Shown here: piece by piece, positions 62,246 through 64,000 of the stretch
How positions within the stretch are numbered: the stretch's first letter is position 1
How the letters are laid out: every line of letters begins with the position of its first letter
NCBI GenBank assembly: GCA_964565775.1
Contig: CAZMGB010000011.1
Coordinates: forward strand, 1-64,000
Origin: CAZMGB01 sp964565775
GTDB taxonomy: Bacteria > Chloroflexota > Dehalococcoidia > DSTF01 > JALHUB01
Reading direction: 5' to 3'
Length of the DNA: 64,000 bases
Made by a program: the position numbers and the translations under genes
The notes under the pieces: model-generated
What the model saw: the letters and a program-made list of their open reading frames with translations, nothing else
What the model was told of the DNA's origin: nothing
The model's database searches: none

Positions 62246-62716
62246 TCAAGAGAAGTCGCCTTCGGGCCATGTGTCTGGCTCTTGTGGGACAGGGGCAGGG
62301 CGACGAAACGCTTTCACGGTTGCTGGCCACGAAAGTGGGGTCTCGATGATCTGCGCCGGGTTTTCGAGAATCCCGATCATCGTCAGGAGGTAGGCCGCGT
62401 CCAACACCGCAATAGGTATCGAGACAATCATCAAGATGGGACGCAAGAAGGGTGCTTTGTCCCAGAGATAGCTAGTCCCCAGGAGCGGCCCCAGGAAGAG
62501 CAGATGGACCAGATTGAGAGCCAACATTGGGAGCAAGAAGAGACAGGGTAGGCAACCCTTCGCCACGTTGAGGGGTAAAGCCAACAGAAAACCAACAAGC
62601 AGGAAGGGCCACATCAGAACCATGAAACCCACCATGGTTACGCGGCTTGAAAGAGCCGCCAAGCCTTCGAGGCCGTACTCATCAGCGGCTGCGTTCGCGG
62701 CTCTCACCCACTGCAT
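62246..62716 (-). CDS. Integral membrane protein, hypothetical
   Basis: 156 aa with three to four hydrophobic segments (about 28-48, 52-78, 92-112). GGGAGGATCGGTTAG before the ATG. No family recognised. Confidence 0.7.
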   Translation of the reverse strand: MQWVRAANAAADEYGLEGLAALSSRVTMVGFMVLMWPFLLVGFLLALPLNVAKGCLPCLFLLPMLALNLVHLLFLGPLLGTSYLWDKAPFLRPILMIVSIPIAVLDAAYLLTMIGILENPAQIIETPLSWPATVKAFRRPAPVPQEPDTWPEGDFS

Positions 62717-62747
62717 CTAACCGATCCTCCCATACAGACTTCCCCTC

Positions 62748-62987
62748 CTACGCCTCCTCCCTGGAAAAGACTGAAGCGACCGCACCAAATAGAAGCCCCA
62801 GTATGCCCAGCACCCAGGTGCCCAGAGAGAGCAGGAGCACAATGCGAAGGACCATCCCAATCGGCCATAGTCCCGCGTCATAGACCCGATCACTGACCCA
62901 ATAGCCGCCTGCAAGCATGGCTCCCCCTACCGCGAACACCACGACGGCCAATAGAAGACCCCCCACGAAGCCGACAGCACGCCACAT
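62748..62987 (-). CDS. Small two-helix membrane protein
   Basis: 79 aa. Two membrane helices (GFVGGLLLAVVVFAVGGAM and MVLRIVLLLSLGTWVLGIL). Starts 16 bases after the upstream lipoprotein, with CGAGGGACG, and is followed 31 bases later by the next membrane gene; an operon is likely. Confidence 0.7.
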   Translation of the reverse strand: MWRAVGFVGGLLLAVVVFAVGGAMLAGGYWVSDRVYDAGLWPIGMVLRIVLLLSLGTWVLGILGLLFGAVASVFSREEA

Positions 62988-63003
62988 CTTTCGTCCCTCG
63001 CTT

Positions 63004-63720
63004 CTACCGCAACCCGACCTCAAGCCGCGAATCGAGCTTCGCTGCAAGCGCTTCGACAGCCTGTTTCTGCGGTGGAGTGCCCAGAGCACCCACGTCAATC
63101 ATTCCTACGGCCCTTCCGCGCCTCATACACACCGACAGGTCGACCGTAGTCCACTGTGTGTCCGTTTCGGCATCGCGTGTCACCTCGGAGACCTGCCAGG
63201 CGACACTCTCGTCCCCGAACGTACGTAGTGTGGCCAGCTCCGCTTGGACTTCTCCCTGCTCCATTCCCAAGTCCTCGGCAGACCAATGCCTCTGTGTCTG
63301 GGTATAACTCACCAAGTCCTCAGAGGACATCGACTCAAACTGCTGGAAGAAGCGGCGAGTTCCCCCTTCGTCGTCAAACAACACAACCATCACGTCGAGG
63401 GTCACAGGGCCGCTCGCCTCAAGAAAGTCCTCGTCAGATGATATCTGCTGGTTAACGTAGTGCGCGACGTAGAGGATAGCGTCCTCTTCCTCTGTGGCAT
63501 CCTCGTATTCCAGCTCGAAGCCTGGGGGTAGGTCGTCTCGTCCCAAGGCCAACTGTTTCAGCCTTGCCTCTTCGATGTCTGGGAATTCGGCCGGAATCGT
63601 GGCGCGGATGCCAGGCGGCGGCACCACAGGCGGTTCATCATCTTGAGCGTTGCCACAGGCCAAACCCACGATGCCCACCACCAGGGCAAGCCCTACCGCC
63701 ACAATGCCGAGTCGCCTCAT
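63004..63720 (-). CDS. Lipoprotein, hypothetical
   Basis: 238 aa. MRRLGIVAVGLALVVGIVGLAC lipobox; mature part opens with ALGRDDLPPGFELEYED and is a single alpha/beta domain with no catalytic motif. First gene of a likely operon with two membrane proteins and the F420-type protein. TAGGAGGTGCGTTC precedes the ATG. Confidence 0.78.
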   Translation of the reverse strand: MRRLGIVAVGLALVVGIVGLACGNAQDDEPPVVPPPGIRATIPAEFPDIEEARLKQLALGRDDLPPGFELEYEDATEEEDAILYVAHYVNQQISSDEDFLEASGPVTLDVMVVLFDDEGGTRRFFQQFESMSSEDLVSYTQTQRHWSAEDLGMEQGEVQAELATLRTFGDESVAWQVSEVTRDAETDTQWTTVDLSVCMRRGRAVGMIDVGALGTPPQKQAVEALAAKLDSRLEVGLR

Positions 63721-63761
63721 GAACGCACCTCCTAGCTGACTACGGGCGGGGAACCGACAGC

Positions 63762-63767
63762 ATTATA
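63762..63767 (-). promoter_or_regulatory. -10 of lipoprotein promoter family, copy 4
   Basis: GGGTGTATAATGCTGTCGG on the minus strand, 41 bases before the lipoprotein start. Confidence 0.65.
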
Positions 63768-63823
63768 CACCCGCCGGATCATGGCCGGACAGCGCCCGCC
63801 TTGTCCGCCGTCGCCGCCGACGC

Positions 63824-63829
63824 TATCAT
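63824..63829 (+). promoter_or_regulatory. -10 element, leaderless type
   Basis: TATCAT ends 9 bases before the ATG at 63839; no ribosome site. Confidence 0.4.
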
Positions 63830-63838
63830 GACTTCACG

Positions 63839-64000
63839 ATGATCATCGCCGTCGTGGGAGGAGACAGCGCCTATCCGGAGGCCATCGACGTGGCGGAACA
63901 GGTGGGCCGCGAGCTCGCCCGGCGCGGCTGCACCGTCGTCTGCGGCGGCCGCGGTGGCGTCATGGAGGCGGCCTGTCGCGGCGCCCGCGCCGAGGGCGGC
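63839..64000 (+). CDS. TIGR00725/SLOG-family protein, cut by window end
   Basis: First 54 residues only. MIIAVVGGDSAYPEAIDVAE and CGGRGGVMEAACRGARAEGG are the nucleotide-binding start and the GGxGGxM motif of lysine-decarboxylase-like (LOG/TIGR00725) proteins, which bind nucleotides or Moco-like ligands. Confidence 0.85.
   Translation, partial: MIIAVVGGDSAYPEAIDVAEQVGRELARRGCTVVCGGRGGVMEAACRGARAEGG

Overview
The window is GC-rich bacterial DNA, most likely from an uncultured member of the Chloroflexota (Dehalococcoidia-like). That assignment is inference: there is no rRNA or ribosomal marker. It rests on the F420-type PPOX protein, NDP-forming CoA-ligase-like proteins, many small MKRL-type lipoproteins, frequent GTG/TTG starts and several -10 motifs placed as for leaderless mRNAs.

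Layout. 0-7.7 kb: three tRNAs (Arg, Leu, Val), then housekeeping and catabolic genes (M24 peptidase homologue, glutamate dehydrogenase, zinc ribbon protein, carbon-nitrogen hydrolase) and an anchored PD40 beta-propeller protein. 7.8-26.8 kb: one long minus-strand surface-polysaccharide operon, read from a priming sugar-phosphate transferase through a chain-length/BY-kinase-like protein, flippase, GNAT, aminotransferase, glycosyltransferases, polymerase/ligase, CDP-glucose synthesis and three methyltransferases. Most neighbours overlap by 4-17 bases. Two response-regulator-type genes lie just upstream, one of them a degenerate receiver. 28.3-31.3 kb: accessory genes of unclear role and a tRNA-Met. 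31.4-40.9 kb: uvrC, a J-domain fusion, a VapBC-like toxin-antitoxin cassette bracketed by two DUF72 3' ends, pcm, a rubrerythrin-like protein, an aldo/keto reductase and a CoA-ligase-like protein.

40.9-49.3 kb is the most interesting part. A KamA-family radical SAM aminomutase and a class III aminotransferase diverge from one intergenic region that carries two ydaO-type (c-di-AMP) riboswitches back to back, each followed by a terminator-like hairpin. Downstream lie a DUF421 membrane protein, a glycyl radical enzyme with an SCP2-like N-terminal domain and a second CoA-ligase-like alpha subunit. The best reading is c-di-AMP control of a beta-amino-acid compatible-solute pathway; the role of the glycyl radical enzyme is unknown.

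49.6-64 kb: an MFS carrier, a Rad52-like annealing protein whose promoter carries an SOS-box-like palindrome, a Xer recombinase, a secreted HExxH metalloprotease, then a run of lipoprotein or exported-protein genes that share promoter, leader and signal-peptide sequence. One of these is frameshifted at a G-run and one is reduced to a signal peptide. The same stretch holds an UppS-YjbQ fusion, a chagasin-like inhibitor, an F420-type PPOX protein and the start of a SLOG/TIGR00725 gene cut by the window end.
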